Below the pieces are notes generated by a model, which was not told the DNA's origin, made no database searches, and saw nothing but the letters and a program-made list of their open reading frames with translations. Source: a virus. From it: a stretch of DNA of 64,000 nucleotides. The DNA lies in the IMG/VR virus record IMGVR_UViG_3300028377_000004, positions 62,001 to 126,000 of that record; one strand, 5' to 3'. Position 1 is the first letter of the stretch; the number at the start of each line of letters is the position of its first letter. A program made the position numbers and the translations under genes. Positions 44,713 to 53,104 of this stretch are shown piece after piece.

Positions 44713-44943
44713 TTAATGTAATTCATTTTCCACTTCTTCTTTTTCGTTTACATTTTGGGATAATTCAACGCCGGATTCGGAACTACAGGTCATCTTATAA
44801 TGGGTACCACTTACGGTAACTCCAAAAATCAATGCCCAGACCAAAATAAAAAATATGATAATGGAAGTACAACCACAGCCTCCACCTCCGATGGTAGCAC
44901 TTGCTGAGGCTCCAGATGATGATGATGATGATGATGATGACAT
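44713..44943 (-). CDS. Poly-Ser small membrane protein
   Basis: 76 aa, GGAGGAG before the ATG. It starts with nine Ser coded mostly by TCA repeats, then a GGGGCGCTS turn and one transmembrane helix (residues 27-46, IIIFFILVWALIFGVTVSG), followed by a polar, acidic tail. Small Ser/Gly-rich one-helix proteins occur in large phages; function unknown, with holin-related or superinfection roles possible but unsupported. Confidence 0.7.
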   Translation of the reverse strand: MSSSSSSSSSGASASATIGGGGCGCTSIIIFFILVWALIFGVTVSGTHYKMTCSSESGVELSQNVNEKEEVENELH

Positions 44944-44944
44944 T

Positions 44945-45265
44945 TTATTCTCCTCCGTCTTCTTTCATGTCTTTTTTAATTCGGTCTTTCAGGACAATTT
45001 TTGTGGATTTATCGCTGGAATAGAAATTAGGTTTAGGTTTGGCTTGCTCACGAAAAGGATACCATCCAATGAACTCCAAGATCTCTTTTTGTGTAGCCCA
45101 TATCCTATGTCCAGGAATTTCCAAAGCATATTCCATTTCAGGAATATTAGGATCATTATATTTAGTATTATTTTTCTCGTCTTTGGTCATGGGGCGGATA
45201 TTCCACTTGACTTCGGGACTGAGAGCTATCAATTGAACGATCGAATTGTCTTTTAAACTACTCAC
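44945..45265 (-). CDS. Unknown protein, GTG start
   Basis: 106 aa, GTG start with GAGATAA upstream. Contains LSPEVKWNIRPMTK, YALEIPGHRIWATQKEILEFIGW and a basic C-terminus (KIVLKDRIKKDMK). Not recognised; it ends one base before the poly-Ser gene start. Confidence 0.55.
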   Translation of the reverse strand: MSSLKDNSIVQLIALSPEVKWNIRPMTKDEKNNTKYNDPNIPEMEYALEIPGHRIWATQKEILEFIGWYPFREQAKPKPNFYSSDKSTKIVLKDRIKKDMKEDGGE

Positions 45266-45274
45266 TATTTATCT

Positions 45275-45463
45275 CTACATTTCGCTTGCTATTTTACGGA
45301 TTCTGGAGTCAATTAATGCAATGCTGGCTTCCAGAGTATTCTCTTCAATAAAAACCAACATGGAATCTACAAGTCCATCCACTTTCAGGTCTAAATCAGG
45401 ACGGTCTGGACTTGTTGTAAAAACTTCATACGCAGTTTCTGCTATTTGCTTGATATTACTCAT
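45275..45463 (-). CDS. Small helical unknown protein
   Basis: 62 aa from the ATG at 45463, which overlaps the stop of the preceding gene (ATGAGTAA), indicating coupling; a frame extension of nine codons lies within that gene. Mostly amphipathic helices (VDGLVDSMLVFIEENTLEASIALID). Not recognised. Confidence 0.55.
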   Translation of the reverse strand: MSNIKQIAETAYEVFTTSPDRPDLDLKVDGLVDSMLVFIEENTLEASIALIDSRIRKIASEM

Positions 45464-45818
45464 AGGAACGTAACTCATCTTCGCACTCATTGAAAGTTTG
45501 AATCAACGCTTCCATTTCGTTTTCGAGAACAAACAGGGTTCCCACCAATGAATCTCCCTCTTTAAGATCTACACCTTTGGGAGCAAGAAGATCATAGCCA
45601 TATTCCCCATTGTTCTCTTCATCACAGAAAAGACTTGTTCCGAAATAATAGAGAGTTTTCTCGGTATCTGAGGCAACGCTCAGGGAAAGGTTAAGTTCCT
45701 GTCTCAACCAACCTATTGGTTCTAGGTCAAAGGTAGGATCAATTTCCTTTAGAATACCAAAGAACTCCGTAAGAGCTTGTTTTTCATCGGAAGGTAGAGG
45801 TCTTATTTCATCGATCAT
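45456..45818 (-). CDS. Unknown protein with YYFG motif
   Basis: 120 aa from the ATG at 45818 (MIDEIRPLPSDEK); a 139-aa frame is also open. The core LTEFFGILKEI ... TLYYFGTSLFCDEENNGEYGYD resembles the C-terminal part of the 63136 gene (FLDLFRLV ... FYYFGSN ... QWGYFY). A small alpha/beta domain of unknown role. Confidence 0.55.
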   Translation of the reverse strand: MIDEIRPLPSDEKQALTEFFGILKEIDPTFDLEPIGWLRQELNLSLSVASDTEKTLYYFGTSLFCDEENNGEYGYDLLAPKGVDLKEGDSLVGTLFVLENEMEALIQTFNECEDELRSYE

Positions 45819-45878
45819 TTTATATCCATTGTTTGTAGTCAAACGAATAGTATCATTTTCTAGGTGGAGACGCAACCC

Positions 45879-46170
45879 TTACTTAGAAAGGAAACTTTCA
45901 AACACGGTATTAGAGTCAGAAGAAGGGTCAAAGCAGTGGGGACTAAACCAGATCCGTTCTCGGGATCTATTTTCATGCCCCCTACTCTCTTTTTCTTTGT
46001 TAATTTGACAGAAACCACCGCCCGCTTTCCACGATATCTCAGACCAACCTTGCATTTTTGGACCCTCATATCCGCAAAGGGCTATTCTAAAATTAGGATC
46101 TTCCCCATTCTCTAAACACCACTCTCGTACATCCTCGAAAATAAGGGAAAGGTGCTTGTAATTTACTCAT
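45879..46170 (-). pseudogene. Deletion remnant of a D12/Dam-type DNA adenine methyltransferase
   Basis: The ATG at 46170 with AAGGATA upstream begins MSKLQAPFPYF, the conserved N-terminus of phage adenine methyltransferases (APFPYFGGK). The frame then breaks and stops at 46093. In another frame the sequence continues as EDVREWCLENGEDP, FRIALCGYEG, SWKAGGGF and RERIWFSPHC, a C-terminus typical of the same family, ending at 45881. The middle of the gene (catalytic DPPY included) is absent. A single internal deletion with frame change explains both parts. Not functional. Confidence 0.7.
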
Positions 46171-46408
46171 TATCCTTAACCTCCTCATTAGCCTCTGAGA
46201 ATGAAGAATTTTTAAAGATCTCCAATGCCATAGGGAGGATATATTGAGGGTTTGCAGCAGCTTCTGCTCCCATCTGATTGGAGATAATCTCAATACTGGC
46301 AGAAACACAGTCCGCCATTCTTTCCATACTCTTCGCCACCTCGGGATGGTCTTTTTCAATCGCGGTCTTAACTGTTTGAAATGATTGATCTCTACTTAAA
46401 TGATTCAT
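46163..46408 (-). CDS. Small helical unknown protein
   Basis: 81 aa, GAGAGGACT before the ATG. Helical throughout (QTVKTAIEKDHPEVAKSMERMADCVSASIEIIS). It overlaps the start of the methyltransferase remnant by 8 nt and abuts the 41-aa ORF. Not recognised. Confidence 0.55.
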   Translation of the reverse strand: MNHLSRDQSFQTVKTAIEKDHPEVAKSMERMADCVSASIEIISNQMGAEAAANPQYILPMALEIFKNSSFSEANEEVKDNE

Positions 46409-46410
46409 AT

Positions 46411-46536
46411 TTAGTCCTCTCTATCACCAAACGAGAAATATTCATAAATCTTTCCGGGGTATCCACAATTGGGACTAAACCAGATCCGTTCTCTAGAGAT
46501 TCTAGATCGCGAGTCTACTATATCATTAAATTTCAT
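46411..46536 (-). CDS. 41-aa ORF carrying a second methyltransferase tail fragment
   Basis: 41 codons from the ATG at 46536. Residues 11-24 read RISRERIWFSPNC, matching RSRERIWFSPHC of the neighbouring remnant; a stretch of about 21 bases (GAACGGATCTGGTTTAGTCC and one more base) is identical in both. It then continues differently (GYPGKIYEYFSFGD). Either a truncated copy of the same methyltransferase end or a short gene assembled from it. Confidence 0.45.
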   Translation of the reverse strand: MKFNDIVDSRSRISRERIWFSPNCGYPGKIYEYFSFGDRED

Positions 46537-47027
46537 AGTCTAAATACCTTTTCTTTTATTGCAGTAATAATTTTCCGTACCCAATGATCATTTGCCCTAG
46601 GGTCATAGGCATCCACTTTGCTGATAGGATATTCATTAGGCTCAGGGTAATCGTCTAAGATCACGATGAATGCATATCCTTGGCGGAAAATTTCAATTAC
46701 ATCCTGTGGATCCCCTTCAAAACCAAAAGCAATCCTACAAGGTTTTTCGGGGTCCGTTACTTTCCGCAAGAATTTTAGAGCAGATGGGATGAAGAAAACG
46801 TTATGGAGTATCTTTCTACTAGCAGGTCCGATCTCACTGCTAATAACGTCCTCGGTTCCCAAGTAGATAATATTATCCTTGGTATCATAACTCAAATGAG
46901 TAACGTCACCACCCACATTAGAACTAGGACATAGGATTCTCCAACCTCTATTACATCCGGTTCTGGCCGCAGACAAAGGTTTCTCACCTAAGGTCTGGAC
47001 CCTTTCAATAAATTCTTCATTTGTCAT
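46533..47027 (-). CDS. Unknown protein coupled to the topoisomerase gene
   Basis: 164 aa from the ATG at 47027, which overlaps the topoisomerase stop (ATGA) with GGAAATGAA upstream. Contains [44 protein letters not shown] and [13 protein letters not shown]. Mixed alpha/beta, acidic. Not recognised; translational coupling to a gyrase-like subunit is its only clue. Confidence 0.55.
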   Translation of the reverse strand: MTNEEFIERVQTLGEKPLSAARTGCNRGWRILCPSSNVGGDVTHLSYDTKDNIIYLGTEDVISSEIGPASRKILHNVFFIPSALKFLRKVTDPEKPCRIAFGFEGDPQDVIEIFRQGYAFIVILDDYPEPNEYPISKVDAYDPRANDHWVRKIITAIKEKVFRL

Positions 47028-49390
47028 TTCATTTCCACCGTTTCTCGAAGCCATTTAACATAAGTTCCTCTCTTGAGGGCACGAGTTCCTAGTTGACCAC
47101 GGGCACCAATTCCATGTGTGGTGTGCCTCAAGTCATGGGTCGCTCCCCTATTCGTTTCAACGCTTAGGGACCCTCCTCTAGTCCCGCTAGACATTCCGAA
47201 AGCAAGGATAGAATCCCCTTTGGAGAGGGTGATCGTATTGACTCCTTTGCCGACTCCCTTGACATGCCTAATCTCTTCTGGCTCAAAGGACAAACAACGA
47301 CCATCTCTAGTTACCAGAACTACATGGTCATCCTCGGACATTATAGCTTCTACATTCACAATTCTTTGGTCATCCTCTAGCCGCATAAAAGTACGCCCAA
47401 CCGAAGTAGAGGGTTCGATATATTTAGAAACATCAAACCGGACTCCCGAACCATCCGTAGAGATAGCTACCATCTCTTCTTCTCCAGTGAGACAAGTTTT
47501 GTGCTGTGTGAAAGCAGCTATCACTTTTTCGCCGTTGTCAAAAGAGAAAAGACTTTGAATAGGCTCACCATAACCCGTGGTATCGGGCAACTCATCTACC
47601 CTTTCTGTATAGACTTTCCCTTTGTTCGTAAAGAAAATAGCAACGTCACGGGTAGAAGCTGAGAGGACCCAGCCCAACTCATCATTATCCCGGACTCGCA
47701 GGGTAGAAAGGTCCGTATAGGATTTCTGACGGCGAATCCAACCCTGGCGAGACAAAACACAGTGAACATCTACTTCTTCGATGTAAAGAGACTCGTCATA
47801 CTCGAAAGTACGCAGGTCTTCTGCGATGGTAGTCCTTCTGCCATCCCCATATTCCTTTTTCAACGTCTTTAATTCATCAATCAAAACCTGTTTCAGTGAA
47901 TCATCGTCCGCTAAAAGATCTTCGATTTCTTTGGACCGTGCTTTCTTTTCTTTTAGTTCTTCTTTGACACCTTCGATCTCATAAGAAGCAAGACGATAGA
48001 TTTTCGTGTCCAAAACATGATTTGCCTGATCCTCATCGATCTTAAAGTGATCCATCAGAAGAGTACAAGCTTCTCCCTTGGACTTGGAGATCATAACCAA
48101 ATCTACTGCTTTTTGCGCGTCGCTTAGTACCGTGATAAATCCATCCAGAATATGGATCCTCTCTTTTAGTCCTCCCAGTTCATACTCCAACCTTCGGGTG
48201 ATGACACTAACTCGAAAGTCCAGAAACTCTTGAAGCATTTCTTTAAGGCTTAAACGCTTCGGAATTACCCTGCCCTCATTGTCGGGGTCGGGAATTAAAC
48301 AGGTCATATTAACATGAAACCCGCTCTGTAATGGAGTGTATTTGAGAAGATAGGCCATTACCGCATCAATATTGGAACCTTTTTTCAGTTCGAGTACCAC
48401 CCTAATTTCTTTGGTAGACTCATCTCTGATATCAACAACCTGGGGAATCTCCCCATCCACTATATGCTGTGCGATTTTCTCGACTAAGTTTTGTTTGGCC
48501 ACTGCATAAGGGATCTCAGTGATTACCAGATAGGATGTTCGACCTTTCTTTTCGGTGTGCCACTTGGACCGAATCGTTACTGTACCTTTTCCTGTTTCAT
48601 AGATCTCTTCTATTTCTTCGGGGCCCTCCATGATGTTGCCACCCGTTGGGAAGTCGGGACCAATAAGATGGTTTCTAACCAGTGTTGCATCCCTTCTAGA
48701 AGGGTTTCTAAGAAGGTCTACAGCAGCGTCGCACACGTTATCTATGTTATGGGGAGGAATATTCGTAGCCATCCCCACAGCGATTCCTGTGGCACCATTA
48801 ATAAGAAGCAAGGGCAGTGAGAAAGGCAAGACCTCGGGTTCCATCGCAGTATTGTCAAAAGTAGGTCCAAAATGAACCGCCTCTTTTCTAATATCTTCCA
48901 TTAGGTCGCTCATTACAGGCTGCAACCTAGCTTCTGTATATCGGTATGCCGCTGCATTATCCCCGTCTACTGACCCAAAGTTGCCATGACCATCGACCAG
49001 TGGTAAACGAACCGACCATGGTTGCGCCATCCTAACCATTGCTTCATAGCACGCACTATCACCGTGAGGATGGTACTTCGCTAGGACGGCTCCCACGACA
49101 GCAGCACTTTTTCTGTGCTTTTTATTAGAGGTCAATCTCAAGTCTTCGTGCATCGCATAAAGGATGCGACGTTGCACAGGTTTCAGGCCATCCCTCACAT
49201 CGGGCAGGGCTCTACTAGTGATCACGCTCATCGCATAGTTGAGATAACGAGAGGTCGCTAACTCGTGAAGGGGCTTCTTCAAGTCTTTAGATTTCTTTGA
49301 CAATTTTACAGCCTTTTGGGTCTGGGAATCTTTAGAGATTTTTGTTTCTTCGTTAGATTTTTTTTCTGAAAACTGGTCTAACAGGGACAT
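47024..49390 (-). CDS. gyrA: Type IIA topoisomerase A subunit (GyrA/ParC-like)
   Basis: 788 aa, GGAGCC before the ATG. A 40-residue Lys/Ser-rich N-terminal extension precedes the breakage-reunion domain: [22 protein letters not shown] (59-80), [14 protein letters not shown] (105-118) and catalytic Tyr151 in [11 protein letters not shown]. Then [14 protein letters not shown] and a coiled-coil arm. The C-terminal third has beta-pinwheel blades ([20 protein letters not shown]) but no exact GyrA box (QRRGGKG), so supercoiling ability is uncertain and a ParC-like decatenase is possible. The ATPase (GyrB) partner is not in the window. Likely relieves topological stress in phage replication. Confidence 0.85.
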   Translation of the reverse strand: MSLLDQFSEKKSNEETKISKDSQTQKAVKLSKKSKDLKKPLHELATSRYLNYAMSVITSRALPDVRDGLKPVQRRILYAMHEDLRLTSNKKHRKSAAVVGAVLAKYHPHGDSACYEAMVRMAQPWSVRLPLVDGHGNFGSVDGDNAAAYRYTEARLQPVMSDLMEDIRKEAVHFGPTFDNTAMEPEVLPFSLPLLLINGATGIAVGMATNIPPHNIDNVCDAAVDLLRNPSRRDATLVRNHLIGPDFPTGGNIMEGPEEIEEIYETGKGTVTIRSKWHTEKKGRTSYLVITEIPYAVAKQNLVEKIAQHIVDGEIPQVVDIRDESTKEIRVVLELKKGSNIDAVMAYLLKYTPLQSGFHVNMTCLIPDPDNEGRVIPKRLSLKEMLQEFLDFRVSVITRRLEYELGGLKERIHILDGFITVLSDAQKAVDLVMISKSKGEACTLLMDHFKIDEDQANHVLDTKIYRLASYEIEGVKEELKEKKARSKEIEDLLADDDSLKQVLIDELKTLKKEYGDGRRTTIAEDLRTFEYDESLYIEEVDVHCVLSRQGWIRRQKSYTDLSTLRVRDNDELGWVLSASTRDVAIFFTNKGKVYTERVDELPDTTGYGEPIQSLFSFDNGEKVIAAFTQHKTCLTGEEEMVAISTDGSGVRFDVSKYIEPSTSVGRTFMRLEDDQRIVNVEAIMSEDDHVVLVTRDGRCLSFEPEEIRHVKGVGKGVNTITLSKGDSILAFGMSSGTRGGSLSVETNRGATHDLRHTTHGIGARGQLGTRALKRGTYVKWLRETVEMK

Positions 49391-49424
49391 AAGAGGCTCC
49401 AGCCTGAAATTTATTTGGTAATCT

Positions 49425-49456
49425 TATAATAATTACAGGATCTTGGAGTCCTGTAA
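49425..49456 (+). promoter_or_regulatory. Promoter -10 box and operator-like inverted repeat between gyrA and the protease gene
   Basis: TATAAT at 49425-49430 on the plus strand, followed by an 8-bp perfect inverted repeat TTACAGGA / TCCTGTAA (8-nt spacer, 49433-49456). On the minus strand TATAAG overlaps the same region. The repeat lies where a repressor would block both divergent genes. Confidence 0.5.
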
Positions 49457-49482
49457 AACACACTACTATGAGGTATCAACTG

Positions 49483-50241
49483 ATGGATAGGAAAAAGAAT
49501 TTCATAAAAACACTAGGAACACTCGTCATAACAGCATTTATTTTTACTTCATGTGCGTATGTTCCGCAAGAAGAAACTCCCTGTTGTGAGACAGAGAATC
49601 CGGCTTTTGCAGAGTCTCAATATCCTCTTTCATCCTTTGTAAAATTGAACCTTTATCTAGATGAAACTCTCATTAGTTCGGGATCTGGATCTGTCATCGA
49701 CCAAGACGACGAAGCTTCTTATGTGCTCACCGCTGCCCATGTATGCCAAAACCGAAGATTCCTGATGGGAGCTTTACTAGAAAACAAAGAATTAAACCTC
49801 GAAGTTGCAGATGTCGACGGGGAATTATACCAAGCCAATCCTTATTCTGTCAACCATAAAGAGGATCTTTGTATTATGAGAGTTCCCGGAATGGAGCGTC
49901 CTCCCCTCAAAATGGCTTCGAGTGGACCAATAGTTGGAGACACCTATCATAATATGGCAAGTCCTCTAGGTATTGCACAGAAAAAAGCAATTCCGATTTT
50001 TACAGGTATCTATTCTGGAGAGTTTCAGTTCACTAAAGAACATCCCATTCATGATCTATACACCATTCCTGCGGAAGGAGGATCTTCTGGATCCGCTATC
50101 ATGAATGAGAATAATGAAGTAGTAGGTATAATAGTTATCGGATTTAGATCCCTTGAAACAGCTTCAATAAGCCCTACTTATATACAGACCAAGACCTTTG
50201 TGGAGGAAACCCTTGCTCATCTCCATGAAGAGGGAGAGTGA
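49483..50241 (+). CDS. Secreted trypsin-like serine protease, lipoprotein
   Basis: 252 aa from the ATG at 49483 (GAGG nine bases upstream; an in-frame ATG 15 nt earlier has no ribosome site). N-terminus is a lipoprotein signal: Lys-rich, hydrophobic FIKTLGTLVITAFIF, lipobox FTSC with Cys24. The chymotrypsin-fold triad follows: His86 in LTAAHVC, Asp128 in NHKEDLCIMRV and Ser202 in GGSSGSAI. Family members are surface or periplasmic endoproteases. As a membrane-anchored phage product it could act on periplasmic or outer-surface proteins, for example in superinfection exclusion or lysis. The only plus-strand gene in this region, with its own promoter and terminator. Confidence 0.8.
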   Translation: MDRKKNFIKTLGTLVITAFIFTSCAYVPQEETPCCETENPAFAESQYPLSSFVKLNLYLDETLISSGSGSVIDQDDEASYVLTAAHVCQNRRFLMGALLENKELNLEVADVDGELYQANPYSVNHKEDLCIMRVPGMERPPLKMASSGPIVGDTYHNMASPLGIAQKKAIPIFTGIYSGEFQFTKEHPIHDLYTIPAEGGSSGSAIMNENNEVVGIIVIGFRSLETASISPTYIQTKTFVEETLAHLHEEGE

Positions 50242-50258
50242 AAATAGACCTGTAAAAG

Positions 50259-50302
50259 AAAAAGCCACACTCACCCTCAGTTACGGAAAGTGTGGCTTTT
50301 TT
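50259..50302. terminator. Bidirectional terminator between protease and DHFR genes
   Basis: AAAGCCACACT pairs perfectly with AGTGTGGCTTT around a 17-nt loop. It is flanked by T runs on both strands, serving the converging protease (plus) and folA (minus) genes. Confidence 0.9.
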
Positions 50303-50304
50303 CG

Positions 50305-50856
50305 TTAACCCCTCACATCTCTGCGAACATAGTCAATATAGGTATGGGTTTCGTGTGGCTCTACGCACGAAGCCGCCCAAGTATCATCATCAATCTCAGG
50401 ATAGAAAGTGTCACCATCTTTTACTTCTTTATGTACTAGGGTTAGTCGAAGTTCATCTGTAATATCAAGGGTTTCCTCATAGATACCCCCTCCACCAATA
50501 ATATAAACCTCATTGGCATCCTCACAGAGAGATATTGCTTCTCCGATCTCATTGGCAATTGCCAGTTCAGTGAGATGTCCTTTGGTCCGACTAACGTTTT
50601 TAATTCCGTCCCGTTTATTGCAGAGAGTGAAACCATCCCGTGTTAAAGAAGAGGATGAAGTTAGGATAATATTACGACGGTTAGGAAGGGGGGCATATTT
50701 TCCCATAGATTCAAAAGTAAGACGTCCCATGATTACCGCATGTCCTACCGTAATTTCTTTGAACCTTCTTAAATCCTCTCGTATTTGCCAGGGGATTTTT
50801 CCTTTACGGCCAATAACGTGATTTTCCGATAGAGCAGCAACGTGATAAATTTTCAT
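50305..50856 (-). CDS. folA: Dihydrofolate reductase
   Basis: 183 aa, AAGGAAGTA before the ATG. Typical features in order: VAALSENHVIGRKGKIPWQ (residues 7-25), EDLRRFKEIT, AVIMGRLTFESMG, NRRNIILTSS, EVYIIGGGGIYEE and LTLVHKEVKDGDTFYPEID. It reduces dihydrofolate to tetrahydrofolate with NADPH, recycling the product of thymidylate synthase encoded 1 kb upstream on the same strand. A slightly long loop around residues 78-95 is the only unusual point. Confidence 0.9.
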   Translation of the reverse strand: MKIYHVAALSENHVIGRKGKIPWQIREDLRRFKEITVGHAVIMGRLTFESMGKYAPLPNRRNIILTSSSSLTRDGFTLCNKRDGIKNVSRTKGHLTELAIANEIGEAISLCEDANEVYIIGGGGIYEETLDITDELRLTLVHKEVKDGDTFYPEIDDDTWAASCVEPHETHTYIDYVRRDVRG

Positions 50857-50868
50857 AATTATACTTCC

Positions 50869-51333
50869 TTAATTGAGATAATCTTCGGATGAGAAAAGAG
50901 ATGACGGTGGCGGCAGATCAACACCTTCCGTTTCATCTTTCAAGACTCGCCCTCCTTCTTCTTCACTTTCCTTCTTTTCATTCGGATTGGATCTACCCAC
51001 CATCTCCCCACGACCGCCCTTTTTATTAGGGTTATTAGACCTCCCTTTCGTAGAGAAAGGGATTAGATCCGAAGCGTCTAAATCTCCTCCCAAGGCTTCC
51101 TCCATCGCAGTTCTCAAAGTATCTTTGAGGTCTTCCCCATCTTCCGCTACCATCAACCCTTCTTCGATCTGGAAGTCTATACTTTGTAAGAATCCAGTGA
51201 TCAAATCCTCGGTGAACATGGCCAAGAAAGCTTCTCGATATGTCTCAGTATCGGGGAGACCATAAGTTTTCAATCCTTCTTGGTACAGAGCTTCCATGTA
51301 AATTGCGGCTGCTATTGAAGCTAACTCATTCAT
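50869..51333 (-). CDS. Unknown acidic protein
   Basis: 154 aa from the ATG at 51333. The N-terminal 90 residues are helical (SIAAAIYMEALYQEGLKTYG, LKDTLRTAMEEALGGD). The rest is low complexity with RSNNPNKKGGRGEMVGRSNPNEKK, where RSNNPN/RSNPNEK recurs, and an acidic end. Not recognised. It lies between thyA and folA and has a good sigma70-like promoter upstream. Confidence 0.6.
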   Translation of the reverse strand: MNELASIAAAIYMEALYQEGLKTYGLPDTETYREAFLAMFTEDLITGFLQSIDFQIEEGLMVAEDGEDLKDTLRTAMEEALGGDLDASDLIPFSTKGRSNNPNKKGGRGEMVGRSNPNEKKESEEEGGRVLKDETEGVDLPPPSSLFSSEDYLN

Positions 51334-51380
51334 TTTCAATCCTCTACTACGTTAAATTAATTATCACCATCATCTAAGTA

Positions 51381-51409
51381 TTCTTACCCTAGATGATTTA
51401 AAATGTCAA
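51381..51409 (-). promoter_or_regulatory. Sigma70-like promoter
   Basis: Minus strand TTGACA, 17-nt spacer, TAAGAA. The TTGACA contains the TGA stop of the 49-aa gene. It lies about 48 nt upstream of the 154-aa gene start. Confidence 0.6.
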
Positions 51410-51555
51410 TCCTCTTCCATTCGTTTTAGAAGCTCTTTACAAAGTCTGATCTTATCCTGATCCGCTAGTAGACCTGTTAGAGTATTCACTAGTTCTTCTT
51501 TTTTTAAAATCTCTTTGATCTCTTGTTTACTAATTAGGGGGATTCTATCACTCAT
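51406..51555 (-). CDS. 49-aa helical peptide
   Basis: 49 codons from the ATG at 51555 with AAGGA 11 bases upstream. Two charged helices (SKQEIKEILKKEELVNTLTG, QDKIRLCKELLKRMEE). It fills the gap behind thyA. Unknown function. Confidence 0.5.
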   Translation of the reverse strand: MSDRIPLISKQEIKEILKKEELVNTLTGLLADQDKIRLCKELLKRMEED

Positions 51556-51578
51556 TATTTAATGTTCCTTTTTAAAAA

Positions 51579-52511
51579 TTAGACTGCAATTGGGGCTTTT
51601 ATTCCGGGATGGTATTTATAATCTACTAACTCTATATCCTCGGAGGTAAGATCATCTATCGTTTTGATCGAACTATTCAACTGGAGGGTAGGCAAAGCCA
51701 TAGGCTCTCTACTCAGTTGCTCTTTGACCTGGTCAAAATGATTCTGGTAGATATGAAGGTCTCCAAAAGAATGTACTAGTTCTCCAGGTTGGAATCCACA
51801 TATTTGCGCCATTACGTGCGTAAACAGAGAATAGAAACTAATATTAAAGGGAACTCCCAAAAAAACGTCCGCACTTCTTTGATACATTTGACAATCTAAA
51901 TACTCAAGGGGGATACCATAGAGTGAAGAGGCTTTCTGTCTTATTGAAGCATTTTCAGGACACGTTACTGCATTCTGACCGCGCTTCTTTTTCCTCGCCT
52001 CATCCATCATTGAGAGAAGCGTATGATCGGGAATAGGTCTGACATAAAATTGAATTACAGTGCCATGACAGCAAGGCAGGGTCGTTCTTCGCATGTCTGC
52101 GGGGTTCCACAAGGACAGAACATGACGGCGGCTATCTGGATTAGTCTGAAGAGTCTCAATCACTTCCTGGACCTGATCTATCGTGTTATTACCCTCATGA
52201 TCCAAATGTGATCGGAACTGACGACCATACCCTTCCCCAATGGTACCATCATCCCCCTTCCAAGCCGACCAGAAATTTACTCCCCGATCTTCAAGTTCCC
52301 TAACGTCTGTAGACCCCCTTACTACCATCCAGAGAAATTCTTCGACAACTCCTTTCCAGTATATCCGTTTCGTAGTTACAATGGGAAAGCCTTTCTGCAA
52401 ATCATACCGGTTCTGATACCCGAAAACGCTACGAGTGCCTGTGCCGGTCCTGTCGCCCCCGTCAGTGCCCGTCTCTAACACATGTTCTAACATTTCTAAA
52501 TACGTTTTCAT
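51579..52511 (-). CDS. thyA: Thymidylate synthase with a central insertion
   Basis: 310 aa; the usual length is about 264. Motifs: DRTGTGTRSVFG (20-31), FPIVTTKRIYWKGVVEEFLWM, catalytic Cys148 in LPCCHGTVIQFY, then SADVFLGVPFNI and HSFGDLHIYQNH. It converts dUMP to dTMP with methylene-tetrahydrofolate. About 45 extra residues (158-204, EARKKKRGQNAVTCPENASI in the middle) separate QFYVR from the DCQMYQRSADV dUMP-binding segment. They have no intein blocks and probably form a surface loop. Forms a dTMP module with folA and tmk. Confidence 0.9.
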   Translation of the reverse strand: MKTYLEMLEHVLETGTDGGDRTGTGTRSVFGYQNRYDLQKGFPIVTTKRIYWKGVVEEFLWMVVRGSTDVRELEDRGVNFWSAWKGDDGTIGEGYGRQFRSHLDHEGNNTIDQVQEVIETLQTNPDSRRHVLSLWNPADMRRTTLPCCHGTVIQFYVRPIPDHTLLSMMDEARKKKRGQNAVTCPENASIRQKASSLYGIPLEYLDCQMYQRSADVFLGVPFNISFYSLFTHVMAQICGFQPGELVHSFGDLHIYQNHFDQVKEQLSREPMALPTLQLNSSIKTIDDLTSEDIELVDYKYHPGIKAPIAV

Positions 52512-52585
52512 TATACACTCTTCAAAGTAAAAGGGTCTTGGACTTTATGAACATTTGAAAGGAAAAACATAATTCCTACTCACAC

Positions 52586-52616
52586 AAAAACCGCCTCTCC
52601 CTTTCGAGAGAAGCGG
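52586..52616 (-). terminator. Terminator upstream of thyA
   Basis: On the minus strand CCGCTTCTC pairs with GAGAGGCGG around a GAAA-containing loop and is followed by TTTTTG. It ends transcripts from the 52656 gene before thyA. Confidence 0.8.
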
Positions 52617-52655
52617 CTAGTTTCAACCTAATGAAAAATATTGGGTTCTACCTTC

Positions 52656-53030
52656 TTATTTATCCTTATCTTCATCCTCTGCGCCGAAATCCAAAAGGGA
52701 ATCAGACTCGCATCTAGGACATAAGTAGAACGCAGGTTCACTATCCTGATATTCATACAGACAGTGAATTTTTTCATGCTCTTCTATATGCCGATGGCAT
52801 TGTAAGCAAGTGCCATCTTGTAAAGACTCTGAAGTTTCATCAAATTTTAAATTGGTTTCAAAAAAAGAATTCGCATCAAATGGATCTTCAAATCCAACAT
52901 ATTCCTGAGAAGAGATCTCTCCAACTAAAACATTAGCCCATAGGAGACCTTTGCTCTCTCTAATGGCATCGTGTACTAGACGATGAACGTCTGGGGTCAA
53001 AGTGTCTATATTCAAAGATCTAGCTGACAT
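52656..53030 (-). CDS. Small zinc-finger-like protein
   Basis: 124 aa from the ATG at 53030 (AAGGAG eight bases upstream); the longer frame start is inside the non-coding leader. CLQCHRH at about 78-84 and CPRCE at about 109-113 form a four-Cys metal site. Acidic C-terminus (AEDEDKDK). Nucleic-acid or protein-binding role likely; not further recognised. Confidence 0.65.
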   Translation of the reverse strand: MSARSLNIDTLTPDVHRLVHDAIRESKGLLWANVLVGEISSQEYVGFEDPFDANSFFETNLKFDETSESLQDGTCLQCHRHIEEHEKIHCLYEYQDSEPAFYLCPRCESDSLLDFGAEDEDKDK

Positions 53031-53104
53031 AGAATTCTCCTTAAGAGTAGATAGTGGTCCTAAAATGGATCCAATTAGTATGAAATACAAAAAGGTTATC
53101 CATT

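Noticed and set aside
45864-46115. 83-codon plus-strand ORF
   Set aside because: It is antisense to the methyltransferase tail, whose minus-strand frame has a recognisable family motif.
46093-46359. 88-codon minus-strand ORF ending GCTRVVFREWGRS
   Set aside because: Most of it is out of frame with the well-supported 81-aa gene; its last part coincides with the start of the methyltransferase remnant.
51579-52511. Intein in thyA
   Set aside because: The extra 45 residues lack intein blocks A, B, F and G and are too short.
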